Of a DNA stretch of 64,000 nt, positions 1 to 7,171 are shown in pieces (position 1 is the stretch's first letter; each line of letters starts with the position of its first letter). The notes beneath the pieces are model-generated. The model saw only the letters and a list, made by a program, of their open reading frames with translations, made no database searches and was not told the origin of the DNA. Source of the stretch: Streptomyces dangxiongensis. Its GTDB lineage: Bacteria > Actinomycetota > Actinomycetes > Streptomycetales > Streptomycetaceae. Position numbers and translations under genes: made by a program. The stretch covers positions 4,526,001 through 4,590,000 of the forward strand of contig NZ_CP033073.1 of NCBI RefSeq assembly GCF_003675325.1, given 5' to 3'.

Positions 1-29
1 GAGAAACCCCAGGTCAGAGCGGTTATGCG

Positions 30-74
30 CTGTGCCCCCGGCAGGATTCGAACCTGCGACACCCGCTTTAGGAG
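30..74 (-). repeat. attL: 45-bp direct repeat, tRNA-Arg 3' fragment
   Basis: This copy is identical to 12076-12120 and then diverges (ttcgat here, agcggt there). It holds the T arm, the 3' acceptor strand and the anticodon loop of tRNA-Arg, but no 5' half, so it is the displaced 3' end of the original tRNA and not a functional gene. Bases 1-29 are therefore left chromosomal flank. The identity stops at the 5' edge of the anticodon loop, a common crossover limit for tRNA-targeting integrases. Confidence 0.93.
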
Positions 75-319
75 TTCGATCCGCTCCCGCTCCAACTGGT
101 GTCGGCGACTGGGGCGACGGCTGGCCAGAATCGCGGGTGTACGCCTCCGTCCGGCGTCGTTGATGTCAGGCGTGGATGTCGGGCGTCTGCTGGATAGAAC
201 GGATGCTGAGGCGGTAGCGAGCCCAACAGGAGCGGGGCGCCACCTACCAGCCATTCGCCAACCGATCAGGCCGCAGTGAGCTGTGGCGACGGTGGACCGG
301 GTCTGTGAAGGGGGGCTGC
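75..319. other. Left-end noncoding stretch of the element
   Basis: This stretch lies between attL and the first cargo gene. The only plus-strand reading frame starts inside the att repeat and has no ribosome site or recognisable protein, so I see no gene here. Arm-type integrase or excisionase sites could lie in it but none is evident by eye. Confidence 0.5.
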
Positions 320-544
320 TCAGGGGCGGCTTGCAGCGAGTGTCCGCTGGGTCCACTCAGCAAGCTGGCGAGTCACCTTGCTCGACCGGCCGGCCCCACC
401 TTCCGTGAACGGCAACACCACCAACGCAGGAATGCTTGCGATCGTCACGAGAATCACTGGGATTAGACACAAAGCGACCAGTAGGACGCGCTGTAGCGCA
501 CGCGATGCTGATGCTAGCCGCGGCAGGAAATTGGGACCAATCAA
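320..544 (-). CDS. Small single-pass membrane protein, cargo
   Basis: This is a predicted 74-aa protein of unknown function. Residues about 18-45 form one long Leu/Ile/Val-rich membrane segment interrupted by prolines, preceded by a short basic N-terminus and followed by a basic, polar tail. I chose the TTG start at 544 because a good ribosome site (GAGGAGA, around 550-556) sits just upstream. It is transcribed divergently from the HTH/coiled-coil gene starting at 666, with about 120 bp between, so the two may share control. The size and layout resemble membrane-acting small effectors or toxins, but that is inference only. I recognise no family, and a chance reading frame remains possible. 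Confidence 0.5.
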   Translation of the reverse strand: MIGPNFLPRLASASRALQRVLLVALCLIPVILVTIASIPALVVLPFTEGGAGRSSKVTRQLAEWTQRTLAASRP

Positions 545-665
545 CGATGTCTCCTCTCAGCACTGAACTAGGTGTTTGCCACCTTGCCTCCTGTCAGTAG
601 TTGCAAGAAGCCGCATCTGTTGACTCTCCGGTGCAACAATGAGGGCTCGGAGGACGGAGGGGGCC

Positions 666-2306
666 ATGGGGGATAACCGCAGGTCAGCGAGTCGACCATC
701 GGAGATTGAGCTGAGCAACCTGCCCGAGGTTGCAGCGCTTGCAACCGAGTTGACCTTGATCTTCAACAGCCTGGAGATGAGTCGTCAACACTTCGCAATT
801 CGGTCCAACTATGACAAAAGTTATGTTTCGCGCTTTCTGAACGGTCGGCGAGTGGCCACACCAGATTTCATCGATCGCCTGCTAAAGGAGGTGGAATGCC
901 ACAGGAAGGTGCCTGTCACTGCGCAAACTCGCGCCCGTCTACACGGCATGCGTGCCGAAGCGTTGCGAGTCTACGACCCCGATCTGTATGAGCTTGAAAG
1001 AATTCGCGGTGAAGCTCAAAAATCCGAGCGGGAGGTAAAGCGTCTGTTGTTGCATCAGGAGGCCCTCGAAGGGCTTCTTGAGCGACGGCAAGCTGAAGTC
1101 AATGAAATGCGCATGGAGCTCACCCAGTCCCAATCGGATTGGATTGCGGACCGGATCCACATCGAGGCTGAAATGCTTATTTTACAGGGAGAAAACCAAC
1201 GGAATCGAGATGAGCGGGCGGATCTCTTGGATGAGATCTCGCGACTCCGTCAAGAGTTGAAGGACACGATCAGGCAGAAGGAGATGGCCGAGGAACGCTG
1301 CGCTCAGCTAGAGAAGCGGGCAATTGTAGTAGAAATTGAAGTCGCCGAAAAGAGGGAGAGGGATAACATTGATGACATTGGCTTGCCGGTGGAATTTGTT
1401 CAAGCGAGATTGAGAGACGCTGGTGATGTCGAAATGCATCGCGAATTGGCTGAATTTTCCTTGAGTCGAGCCAGTGCCGACGTTGCTAAATTGGCTATCT
1501 GGCTTGAGGGGTGCGACATGGGCGACCATGCCAGCCAGCTCGTGACGGATTACTGTAGGCAGCATCCAATTTCAGCTTCAGTCGACTTGGTAAGGGAAGT
1601 CGAGGAAGTATCCAGCGCGGACCACTCGAGTAGAGCTCGGACACTGCTGTTGGGCTGTGTAGAGAAATCAGTAAGCCGCAGGCCGATTGAGGATTTGTTC
1701 GGATTCTTGGAAGGGTACCTTACTTTTAGCTCGGAGGGGGCGGCTACGAGGGTAGACGCCTTTCTGGCCGGCGTCGCTTCCCGTTGGCTCAGGCGATGGA
1801 GTCATTATCCGGATCGCAGTAACCGGTTCTTCGACATAGTCGACTTCTTGGATGCGCAGGGACAAAGGCAAGCTTCGGTCAAGCTGATTGAGGAGCAGGT
1901 TGGATACACGGGGTCGGTGACGAAGTTTGGACAGATAATCGCGGAGTCAAATCGGGAAGCCGATATTAGAGTATTCGCGAGCCGATGGCTCAAGCGAATT
2001 AAGTCGGTGAAACATGGCGACCTATACCGGCTGGCGCGCCAGATGAAGAAGATGTCTGATTTTTCGAATCCGCTAATGTTCGAACTGGTGCTTCAGGACA
2101 TTTTTAGCGTCTACGATCCGTTGCACATTGCTAAGATTTATGTGTACTCTCTCGACGACTCTCGTGACCAGACCACCTTCACGAAACGTCTAATTAGAGT
2201 CATTGTGCAAAATGGCCTCGCCGAGGAGGTTCATGGATATCTATTGGCAAATTTCGGCATGCCCTTCGATGGCGGTGCACCGCGAAACGCGAGCGAGGCC
2301 AACTAG
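666..2306 (+). CDS. HTH/coiled-coil/helical-repeat protein, cargo
   Basis: This is a 546-aa protein of unknown function. Residues about 25-80 look like an XRE-type helix-turn-helix (with a YVSRFLNGRR segment where the recognition helix would lie). Residues about 105-235 are a long charged coiled coil rich in Glu, Arg and Leu, and the rest is all-helical without a recognised catalytic motif. I prefer ATG 666 over ATG 639 because GGAGGG ends about five bases before it. Codon use is far more A/T-rich at third positions than any neighbour, a sign of recent transfer. Similar HTH plus coiled-coil proteins are common as Streptomyces accessory genes. DNA binding or sensing with helical-scaffold signalling is plausible, but the function is not established. 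Confidence 0.85.
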   Translation: MGDNRRSASRPSEIELSNLPEVAALATELTLIFNSLEMSRQHFAIRSNYDKSYVSRFLNGRRVATPDFIDRLLKEVECHRKVPVTAQTRARLHGMRAEALRVYDPDLYELERIRGEAQKSEREVKRLLLHQEALEGLLERRQAEVNEMRMELTQSQSDWIADRIHIEAEMLILQGENQRNRDERADLLDEISRLRQELKDTIRQKEMAEERCAQLEKRAIVVEIEVAEKRERDNIDDIGLPVEFVQARLRDAGDVEMHRELAEFSLSRASADVAKLAIWLEGCDMGDHASQLVTDYCRQHPISASVDLVREVEEVSSADHSSRARTLLLGCVEKSVSRRPIEDLFGFLEGYLTFSSEGAATRVDAFLAGVASRWLRRWSHYPDRSNRFFDIVDFLDAQGQRQASVKLIEEQVGYTGSVTKFGQIIAESNREADIRVFASRWLKRIKSVKHGDLYRLARQMKKMSDFSNPLMFELVLQDIFSVYDPLHIAKIYVYSLDDSRDQTTFTKRLIRVIVQNGLAEEVHGYLLANFGMPFDGGAPRNASEAN

Positions 2307-2700
2307 GTCATAAAAGAAGTAGGGAGGGGTCCCATGGGTGGAAGGGCGTCCAACGTGAGGTCGGCGGAGCGGCTTTGGGCTGGAGCTGCTTTGGCGCGAG
2401 TGATCATGGCCCCGTAAGCTTTCGGCGCGTCGGGCAGTCTGTGGACCTGCCCGGTAAAGCACGACGTTGGGGCCATGATCTTCGAGGCTCGCGCCAAAGT
2501 GGCTGCCTAAAGCCGTGGAGCCGACCGCCCCAGCCACGACGTACCCCTTCTCTGACGCCAGGTGGCTGATCGCCAAGAGCGCGGCACGGGCGCCGGCCGG
2601 GCTGGAGCGGGGCGGAGACATGAGCGCAGGCCCGGCCGGGGGCCGGGCCGCGCGCGGGGAGCGGAGCGACCCGCCTTGAACCAGTAGAGAAAGTTGTAAC
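2307..2700. other. Intergenic region holding a large palindrome
   Basis: No gene is supported between the stops of two convergent genes (666-2306 on plus, 2701-3078 on minus). The overlapping minus-strand frames have no recognisable protein. The notable content is the nested inverted repeat at 2389-2499. The rest is GC-rich sequence with short CG runs around 2560-2670. Confidence 0.6.
2389..2499. repeat. Nested inverted repeat, possible sso/clt or terminator
   Basis: Outer arms CTTTGGCGCGAG (2389-2400) and CTCGCGCCAAAG (2488-2499) pair perfectly. Next inward, GATCATGGCCCC (2402-2413) pairs with GGGGCCATGATC (2469-2480), with a 7-base bulge on the right (2481-2487) and one base on the left. 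Inside lie GCTTT/AAAGC (2418-2422, 2456-2460) and CGGGCAG/CTGCCCG (2431-2437, 2447-2453). The structure spans 111 nt, much larger than a usual terminator. In a rolling-circle element such a fold could be a single-strand origin or cis-acting transfer locus, or a small non-autonomous repeat. It also sits where two convergent genes end. Confidence 0.75.
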
Positions 2701-3078
2701 TCAGTCGGACATGCGGGGCTTGAAGCCGTGTGCGCAGGCTGGGAGTTCCAGGCCCTGACGGTGTGCGAGGGGCAGGAAGATTGCTGGTCGGACTGTCCAT
2801 GTGATGCGCGTGCTGACGTGCGTGATGGATACCGTCCAGGGCTCCCGACGCAACAGGGCGCGCCTTGTGTCGATGCGGTCGTCGTGGAGTCGCGTCCATG
2901 CTTCCTGGGAAGCGGCCGTGTCGAGTGCTGGTGAGATGGTGCGCAGGATCGTCGCCACCCAGTTGTTCGCCTCGACCGCCGAGTAGGCATCGAACGACGC
3001 CAAGCGCGTCGGCCCTTCTGTGCTGGCGGCATCCTCGGTCCAGCATTCGCACCAGAAGCCGCGGGTGGGCCCGTTCAT
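2701..3078 (-). CDS. Conserved-looking hypothetical protein, operon gene 3
   Basis: This 125-aa protein has no function I can name. It is rich in Trp, Cys and His near the ends (FWCECW near the start) and has a helical middle. It contains no membrane segment. Its ATG overlaps the stop of the upstream gene as ATGA (3075-3078), so it is translationally coupled as the third gene of a minus-strand operon behind the RsbW-like ATPase and the 113-aa protein. This coupling is the main evidence that it is real. It may partner one of those two proteins. Confidence 0.72.
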   Translation of the reverse strand: MNGPTRGFWCECWTEDAASTEGPTRLASFDAYSAVEANNWVATILRTISPALDTAASQEAWTRLHDDRIDTRRALLRREPWTVSITHVSTRITWTVRPAIFLPLAHRQGLELPACAHGFKPRMSD

Positions 3079-3416
3079 GACTTCACTCCCACCGGGTAGG
3101 CCAGCAACACGTAACGGGTGCTCTCGTCATAGAGGGTGAGTTGGTAGCCCGTGCCGCCGGTCATGTAGGCCAGGGCGCGTTCGTGTTCGGCTTCGTCCGT
3201 CAGCCAGTGCAGGCCCGGCTGTGCGTACGGGGCGTCGAGCTGGTCAGTGATGTCCCGCGCGCGCTCTCGTAACCAGCGCAGCGCCAGGCGTGGGCTCGTG
3301 GCGTCGTGTGATCCCAACGGGATGGAACGGACCTCGTCCAGCGGGTAGGCGGCGGCTCGGCACTGGCAGAGGAGGGGGCTTCTGTCCGTCCTCGGCGGTA
3401 CGGGAAGAGCGGGCAT
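3075..3416 (-). CDS. Hypothetical protein, operon gene 2
   Basis: This 113-aa protein is unrecognised. It begins at ATG 3416, which overlaps the stop of the ATPase gene as ATGA, and ends in an ATGA overlap with the next gene, so both junctions are coupled. A longer frame upstream of 3416 on the same strand only shadows the ATPase and is not used. The sequence is soluble and mixed helix/strand, with a GYQLTLYDESTRYVLLAYPVG segment split here as GYQLTLYDE and YVLLAYP near the C-terminus. It may work with the ATPase, but that rests on gene order alone. Confidence 0.72.
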   Translation of the reverse strand: MPALPVPPRTDRSPLLCQCRAAAYPLDEVRSIPLGSHDATSPRLALRWLRERARDITDQLDAPYAQPGLHWLTDEAEHERALAYMTGGTGYQLTLYDESTRYVLLAYPVGVKS

Positions 3417-3847
3417 CAGCACGGGTGCCCTCCCGCCGGCCCGGCCTGGGGGAAGAGTTCCGCGGTGACGGTGTACCCGCCGGGACTGTCGTGGACAACG
3501 ACTCGGTGAGCGATTGCGCTGACCATGCTCAGGCCCCGGCCGTGCTCGGCCCGCTCGTCCTGGTGCCCGACCTTCGGCGCCGTACCGGTGCTCCCCTCGT
3601 CCATGACCGACAGGGCGACCACCTGCGACGAGACCGCGAGTGCCAGATGAAAGCTGCCCGACCGCATGCCACTGGCCGTGTGAAGGATCGCGTTGGTGCT
3701 CAGCTCGCTCACGATCAGCTCGGCGTCGTCGGCCAGAGGAGAGCCGCGCAGGATGTCGCGCGTCCAGCGGCGGGCCCGGCTGACCTCTTCCGGGAAACCT
3801 GGGCAAGACAGTCCCCAGACCCGGGCTGTACTCGTATACTCGTGCAT
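3416..3847 (-). CDS. RsbW-like HATPase (anti-sigma-type), operon gene 1
   Basis: This 143-aa protein matches the small GHKL ATPases related to the anti-sigma factor RsbW/SpoIIAB, very common in Streptomyces. The N box ELSTNAILHT, a degenerate G1 region (VMDEGS) and the G2 motif EHGRGLSMV are visible in order. Such proteins bind ATP and usually capture a sigma or anti-sigma antagonist; the partner here is unknown. I start at ATG 3847, with GAAGGA a few bases upstream, rather than at 3877, which has no ribosome site. An operator-like sequence overlaps the first codons. It heads a three-gene operon with ATGA overlaps, on AICE cargo. Confidence 0.85.
   Translation of the reverse strand: MHEYTSTARVWGLSCPGFPEEVSRARRWTRDILRGSPLADDAELIVSELSTNAILHTASGMRSGSFHLALAVSSQVVALSVMDEGSTGTAPKVGHQDERAEHGRGLSMVSAIAHRVVVHDSPGGYTVTAELFPQAGPAGGHPC
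3830..3845. promoter_or_regulatory. Operator-like site A (GntR regulon)
   Basis: ACTCGTATACTCGTGC shares the ACTCGTATA half with site C at 5245 and centres on the palindrome GTATAC (3834-3839). It covers the first codons of the ATPase gene, where a bound repressor would block transcription of the operon. It is the weakest of the five sites because its right half departs from the consensus. Confidence 0.45.
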
Positions 3848-3893
3848 ACAAGTTCCTTCGTGCTGGTAGGCCGCCATGTGCAGCGGGTTCGGG

Positions 3894-4325
3894 CTAGACG
3901 AGTTTCACGCCGTCATGGGCGCGAATGGCCGGCGGGGACGCCGCGTCGAGTGCGTCAAGGACGCGGACCGCGTACGCCTCGTCGGCGAGTTCGATGACTT
4001 CTTCGCGGGTGGCCCAATGCAGCGCGCGGGTCTCATCCCCGGTGGTCGGAGTGCCGTCGGCCGCCTGGCAGCGGAAGACGAGGGAGACGATCAGGCCTGT
4101 CATGTTCTTGTAGATCCCGGTCAGGGTCGCGGGAAGTGCGATCTTGATGCCGGTTTCTTCGAGGACCTCGCGCTGAAGGGCTTCGGGGATGGTTTCCTCG
4201 CGTTCGAGGACTCCGCCCGGGGGCTCCCACTTACCGTTGTCGCGGCGCTTGATCAGAAGGGCCCGGCCTTGGTCATCGACGATGACCCCGGCGACGCTCA
4301 CGGAGTGCGGGCGTTCTGTGCTCAC
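3894..4325 (-). CDS. Nudix hydrolase, Pif-like immunity factor
   Basis: This 143-aa protein has a complete Nudix box, GX5EX7REUXEEXGU, ending in REVLEETGI, in an otherwise typical mutT-like fold. Nudix enzymes hydrolyse nucleoside diphosphates linked to another group. In pSAM2 the Nudix-motif protein Pif blocks redundant transfer between cells that both carry the element, and position next to the repressor makes the same role likely here. I use GTG 4325 (VSTERPHS) because homologues begin near there; the longer frame to 4382 would run into the operator. It is divergent from the GntR gene across site B. Conjugal immunity is inferred from context; a housekeeping role is possible. Confidence 0.85.
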   Translation of the reverse strand: MSTERPHSVSVAGVIVDDQGRALLIKRRDNGKWEPPGGVLEREETIPEALQREVLEETGIKIALPATLTGIYKNMTGLIVSLVFRCQAADGTPTTGDETRALHWATREEVIELADEAYAVRVLDALDAASPPAIRAHDGVKLV

Positions 4326-4380
4326 GTTCCTCGGCCCTCTCGGCTGACTAGGCTCTCCACCGTAGCAACAAGACTCGCCC

Positions 4381-4394
4381 ACTCGTCTAGATAC
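4381..4394. promoter_or_regulatory. Operator-like site B in divergent nudix/gntR region
   Basis: ACTCGTCTAGATAC lies between the divergent Nudix (starts 4325) and GntR (starts 4409) genes, just before the GntR ribosome site AAAGGAG. It shares ACTCGTCTAGA with the other sites and fits the GT(N)TA(N)AC core of HutC-type operators, suggesting autoregulation. Confidence 0.6.
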
Positions 4395-4408
4395 CTAAAG
4401 GAGTACGC

Positions 4409-5194
4409 ATGGCGTCCCTACCGAGCATTCTCGGCGGCCTCGACCCGACCAGTGATCGTGCGGTCTTCCGGCAGATCGCCGACCAACTGCGCGAAGCCAT
4501 CGACCGTGGGCGATTCAAGGAGGGGGAGAAGCTGCCCTCCGAGGCTGAGCTGGTCGAGCACTACGGGGTTTCCCGCATGACGGTCCGGAACTCCTTCTCG
4601 ATCCTCCAGGGTGAGGGCCTGGTGCACGCCGAGCACGGCAAGGGCGTCTTCGTCCGTCCCCGGCCTCCGGTCCGTCGGCTCGCCTCCGACCGGTTCGCCC
4701 GGCGCCACCGTGAGCAGGGGAAGTCCGCGTTCATCGTGGAGGCCGACGCCGCCGGCGGTCACCCGAAGGTCGACAGCCTGGAGGTCAAGGAGGAGAAGGC
4801 CAGCCAGGACATCTCTACCCGGCTCGGTTCCGTGCGGCGCGTACTCGCCCGGCGTCGCCGGTACCTGCTCGACGGCCGGCCGGTCGAGTTCGCCACCTCC
4901 TACCTTCCGCTCGACATCGCCCGCGGTACGCAGATCGCCGAGCCCAATCCTGGCCCCGGCGGCATCTACGCCCGCCTGGAGGAGCTGGGCCACCAGCTCG
5001 ACCACTTCGAGGAGGAGATCCGGGCCCGGATGCCCTCGCCGCCCGAGGTGAAGACGCTGCAACTGGCTTCCGGTGTGCCGGTGATCCACCTGATCCGTAC
5101 CGCCTTCGACACCGCAGGGCGGGCCGTGGAGGTCTGCGACACGGTGATGGCGGCGGACGCGTACGTCCTCTCCTACCAACTTCCGGCGACCTGA
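4409..5194 (+). CDS. GntR/HutC-family repressor of the element
   Basis: This 261-aa protein has an N-terminal winged helix-turn-helix (about residues 15-85, with LPSEAELVEHYGVSRMTVR, the GntR signature) and a C-terminal UTRA-like ligand domain (about 100-255). ATG 4409 follows AAAGGAG at good spacing. In pSAM2 the GntR-type KorSA represses the activator of replication and transfer, so this is probably the master switch of this element. Operator-like repeats at 3830, 4381, 5245, 5320 and 8231 match the HutC consensus and sit in leaders of element genes, including its own. The effector ligand is unknown. Confidence 0.92.
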   Translation: MASLPSILGGLDPTSDRAVFRQIADQLREAIDRGRFKEGEKLPSEAELVEHYGVSRMTVRNSFSILQGEGLVHAEHGKGVFVRPRPPVRRLASDRFARRHREQGKSAFIVEADAAGGHPKVDSLEVKEEKASQDISTRLGSVRRVLARRRRYLLDGRPVEFATSYLPLDIARGTQIAEPNPGPGGIYARLEELGHQLDHFEEEIRARMPSPPEVKTLQLASGVPVIHLIRTAFDTAGRAVEVCDTVMAADAYVLSYQLPAT

Positions 5195-5244
5195 CCGGCG
5201 GTGCGCGAGGCCACTTCTTCGGGCTCGTACACACCGACACGCAT

Positions 5245-5260
5245 ACTCGTATAGACGAGT
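5245..5260. promoter_or_regulatory. Operator-like site C (best palindrome)
   Basis: ACTCGTATAGACGAGT has six-base inverted arms (ACTCGT/ACGAGT) around a four-base centre. Its core GTATAGAC is an exact fit to the HutC-subfamily consensus GTMTAKAC. It lies about 90 bp upstream of the SCO3933-like gene, in the promoter region of the transfer operon. Confidence 0.72.
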
Positions 5261-5319
5261 GAGCAAGTCGTGTGGCAAGGTGGTTCATGTTCCCGGCGAA
5301 GTCGGGTTCGAAGGATGCA

Positions 5320-5334
5320 TCTTGTCTAGACGAG
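5320..5334. promoter_or_regulatory. Operator-like site D
   Basis: CTTGTCTAGACGAGT carries core GTCTAGAC, another exact GTMTAKAC match, followed closely by the ribosome site of the TTG-started gene at 5351. With site C it makes a pair of operators 75 bp apart in front of the transfer/replication operon. Confidence 0.68.
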
Positions 5335-5350
5335 TAGATAGGAAGAAGCC

Positions 5351-5707
5351 TTGCGCACCATCCGTGTGGAGACCTCGGCCGCGACGATCCTGCTGACCGA
5401 GGCGCCCGAGCCCAAGGTCCGCGACCGGCAGTCGGGCGAGATCGCCAAGGACGCCGTCAGCGGTGAGGCGCTGATGACGATCGGCGTCGTGTACATCGAG
5501 GAGGGGGAGTCGTCCCTGATCAAGGTCACCGTTCCGGAGAGCGGGGTGTCGGAAGGGCTCGCCCTCGGTGCCCCGGTCTCGCTGCCGGGCCTGGTCGCCC
5601 GGCCGTGGGAGAGCGTGTTCAACGGGCAGCAGCGCCACGGCATCGCCTTCCGGGCCGCCGCCGTCACTCCGACCGCCTTCCCGGCCGCTGTGGGAGCCAC
5701 GGCCTGA
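5351..5707 (+). CDS. SCO3933-family regulatory protein
   Basis: This 118-aa protein resembles the SCO3933-type proteins that precede the FtsK-like gene in many Streptomyces integrated elements; I recognise it from gene position and general sequence. The start is TTG 5351, after AGGAAGA. The protein is soluble and mostly beta, with no HTH visible. Its stop overlaps the start of the translocase gene by one base (TGATG, 5705-5709), so the two are coupled. It opens the transfer/replication operon downstream of operator-like sites C and D. The molecular role is not established. Confidence 0.82.
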   Translation: MRTIRVETSAATILLTEAPEPKVRDRQSGEIAKDAVSGEALMTIGVVYIEEGESSLIKVTVPESGVSEGLALGAPVSLPGLVARPWESVFNGQQRHGIAFRAAAVTPTAFPAAVGATA

Positions 5708-7083
5708 TGACCGAACTGGCAACGCTCCTGGAGGTGGGTGGTCCCGTCGCCGCACTCGGTGGTGGGGCCGCCTACGCCCGGGCGCGACACCCCGGCGTCT
5801 ACTGGTCCACGGTCGGCTTACCGGTGTCCACGGTCCGGCTGCTCAGCTCCTACGGCTCCGTGATGGAGGCGTGCGGCCTCACTGTGGCCCCCTCCCGGCT
5901 GCGGGTCCTGGCGGTCAAGGCCACCACTCGCCGCGAGGTCCGGCCCGTACCGCCGCGTCGGGGAGTCATCAGGCCGACCGCGACGGGGCTGCGGGTCCGT
6001 CTGCGGCTCGCCCCGGGACAGGAACCCGCCGACGTGGCCGCCTCCGCCGAACGGCTGCGGCACGCCTGGGGCGTCCATGCCGTCTACGTGACCACGGTCA
6101 AGCCGGGCGTGGTCGACCTGCGGCTCGTCGGCTTCGACGTGCTGCGGCGGGTCCGCATGCCGCGAAAGCTGCCCTGGGGGCTTCTTCGGGTGCCGGTCGC
6201 ACTGCGGGAGGACGCCACTCCCTTCGTACGCGACTACCGCACCGTGCCGCACCAGCTCACGCTTGGCGCCACGTTGTCCGGCAAGTCCATGTACCTGCGG
6301 CACCTGGTCGCCGGGCTCGCCCGTCAGCCCGTCGCCCTGGTGGGCATCGACTGCAAACGGGGCGTGGAACTGGCGCCTTTCGCTCCGCGGCTGTCGGCGC
6401 TCGCCACCGACCCGGACGAGGCCGCCGAACTCCTGCCCGTGCTCGTCAAGGAAATGGAGGACCGGTACGACCTGATCAAGTCCCGGCAGGGCATCGAGCC
6501 GAGCACGCCGGACGAGGAAATCACCTCCGACATCTGGGGCCTGCCCGAACACGAACGGCCGGTCCCCGTCGTGTTGTTCGTTGACGAGGTCGCCGAACTG
6601 TTCCTCGTGGCCACGAAGAAGGACGAAGAGCGGCGGGACGAGATGGTCACCCAGCTTATCCGGCTTGCCCAGCTCGGTCGGGCCGCCGGCATCTATCTGG
6701 AGGTCTGCGGGCAGCGCTTCGGCGCCGAGCTGGGCAAGGGCGCGACCATGCTGCGGGCCCAGTTGACCGGCCGCGTCTGCCATCGCGTCAACGACGAAGC
6801 CTCCGCCAAGATGGCGCTGGGCGACATCGCCCCCGAGGCTGTCTCCGCCGCCTGTGCCATCGCACCCGAACGGCCCGGCCTCGCCGTGGCCGGTGACACC
6901 TCCGGCGGCTGGTCCCGCATCCGCACGCCGCACCTCTCCCTCAGCGACGCGGCCGAAACCTGTCGCGAATCGGCCCACCTGGTCCCCGAACTGCCCGCGC
7001 TCAACCGCTTCCGGCCTCACGTTCCCGTGCGGCCCGTCGAGACACCGAGCCCGGTCGTGCGGCCCCGACCGGTGACCGACTGA
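5707..7083 (+). CDS. FtsK/SpoIIIE-type conjugal DNA translocase (Tra)
   Basis: This 458-aa protein is the likely sole transfer motor of the element, a membrane-associated hexameric ATPase that moves double-stranded DNA between mycelia, as TraSA/TraB do. Walker A is GATLSGKS (residues 187-194) and Walker B is VVLFVDE (about 288-294); the FtsK/SpoIIIE core spans about 150-420. It lacks the long multi-TM N-terminus of chromosomal FtsK, as is usual for element translocases. The start ATG 5707 overlaps the previous stop. A Pro-rich tail ends the protein. The DUF2637 and Spd genes follow downstream. Confidence 0.92.
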   Translation: MTELATLLEVGGPVAALGGGAAYARARHPGVYWSTVGLPVSTVRLLSSYGSVMEACGLTVAPSRLRVLAVKATTRREVRPVPPRRGVIRPTATGLRVRLRLAPGQEPADVAASAERLRHAWGVHAVYVTTVKPGVVDLRLVGFDVLRRVRMPRKLPWGLLRVPVALREDATPFVRDYRTVPHQLTLGATLSGKSMYLRHLVAGLARQPVALVGIDCKRGVELAPFAPRLSALATDPDEAAELLPVLVKEMEDRYDLIKSRQGIEPSTPDEEITSDIWGLPEHERPVPVVLFVDEVAELFLVATKKDEERRDEMVTQLIRLAQLGRAAGIYLEVCGQRFGAELGKGATMLRAQLTGRVCHRVNDEASAKMALGDIAPEAVSAACAIAPERPGLAVAGDTSGGWSRIRTPHLSLSDAAETCRESAHLVPELPALNRFRPHVPVRPVETPSPVVRPRPVTD

Positions 7084-7171
7084 CCCGCACCCGCCCTTGC
7101 CCTCGGTCGGCGTGACCGCCTCACGCCATGTCCCTACCCCTCCCATGCCCGACCCCGGAAGGAGCCGCAGC

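Noticed and set aside
30..105. A second tRNA-Arg gene at the left end
   Set aside because: Only the 3' part (33-74) is present; the sequence after 74 does not form the 5' half, so it is the att remnant.
639..665. Start of the HTH/coiled-coil gene at ATG 639
   Set aside because: No ribosome site; GGAGGG is positioned for ATG 666.
3290..3997. 235-aa plus-strand frame across the ATPase operon
   Set aside because: No recognisable motifs and opposite to three coupled genes with ATGA junctions.
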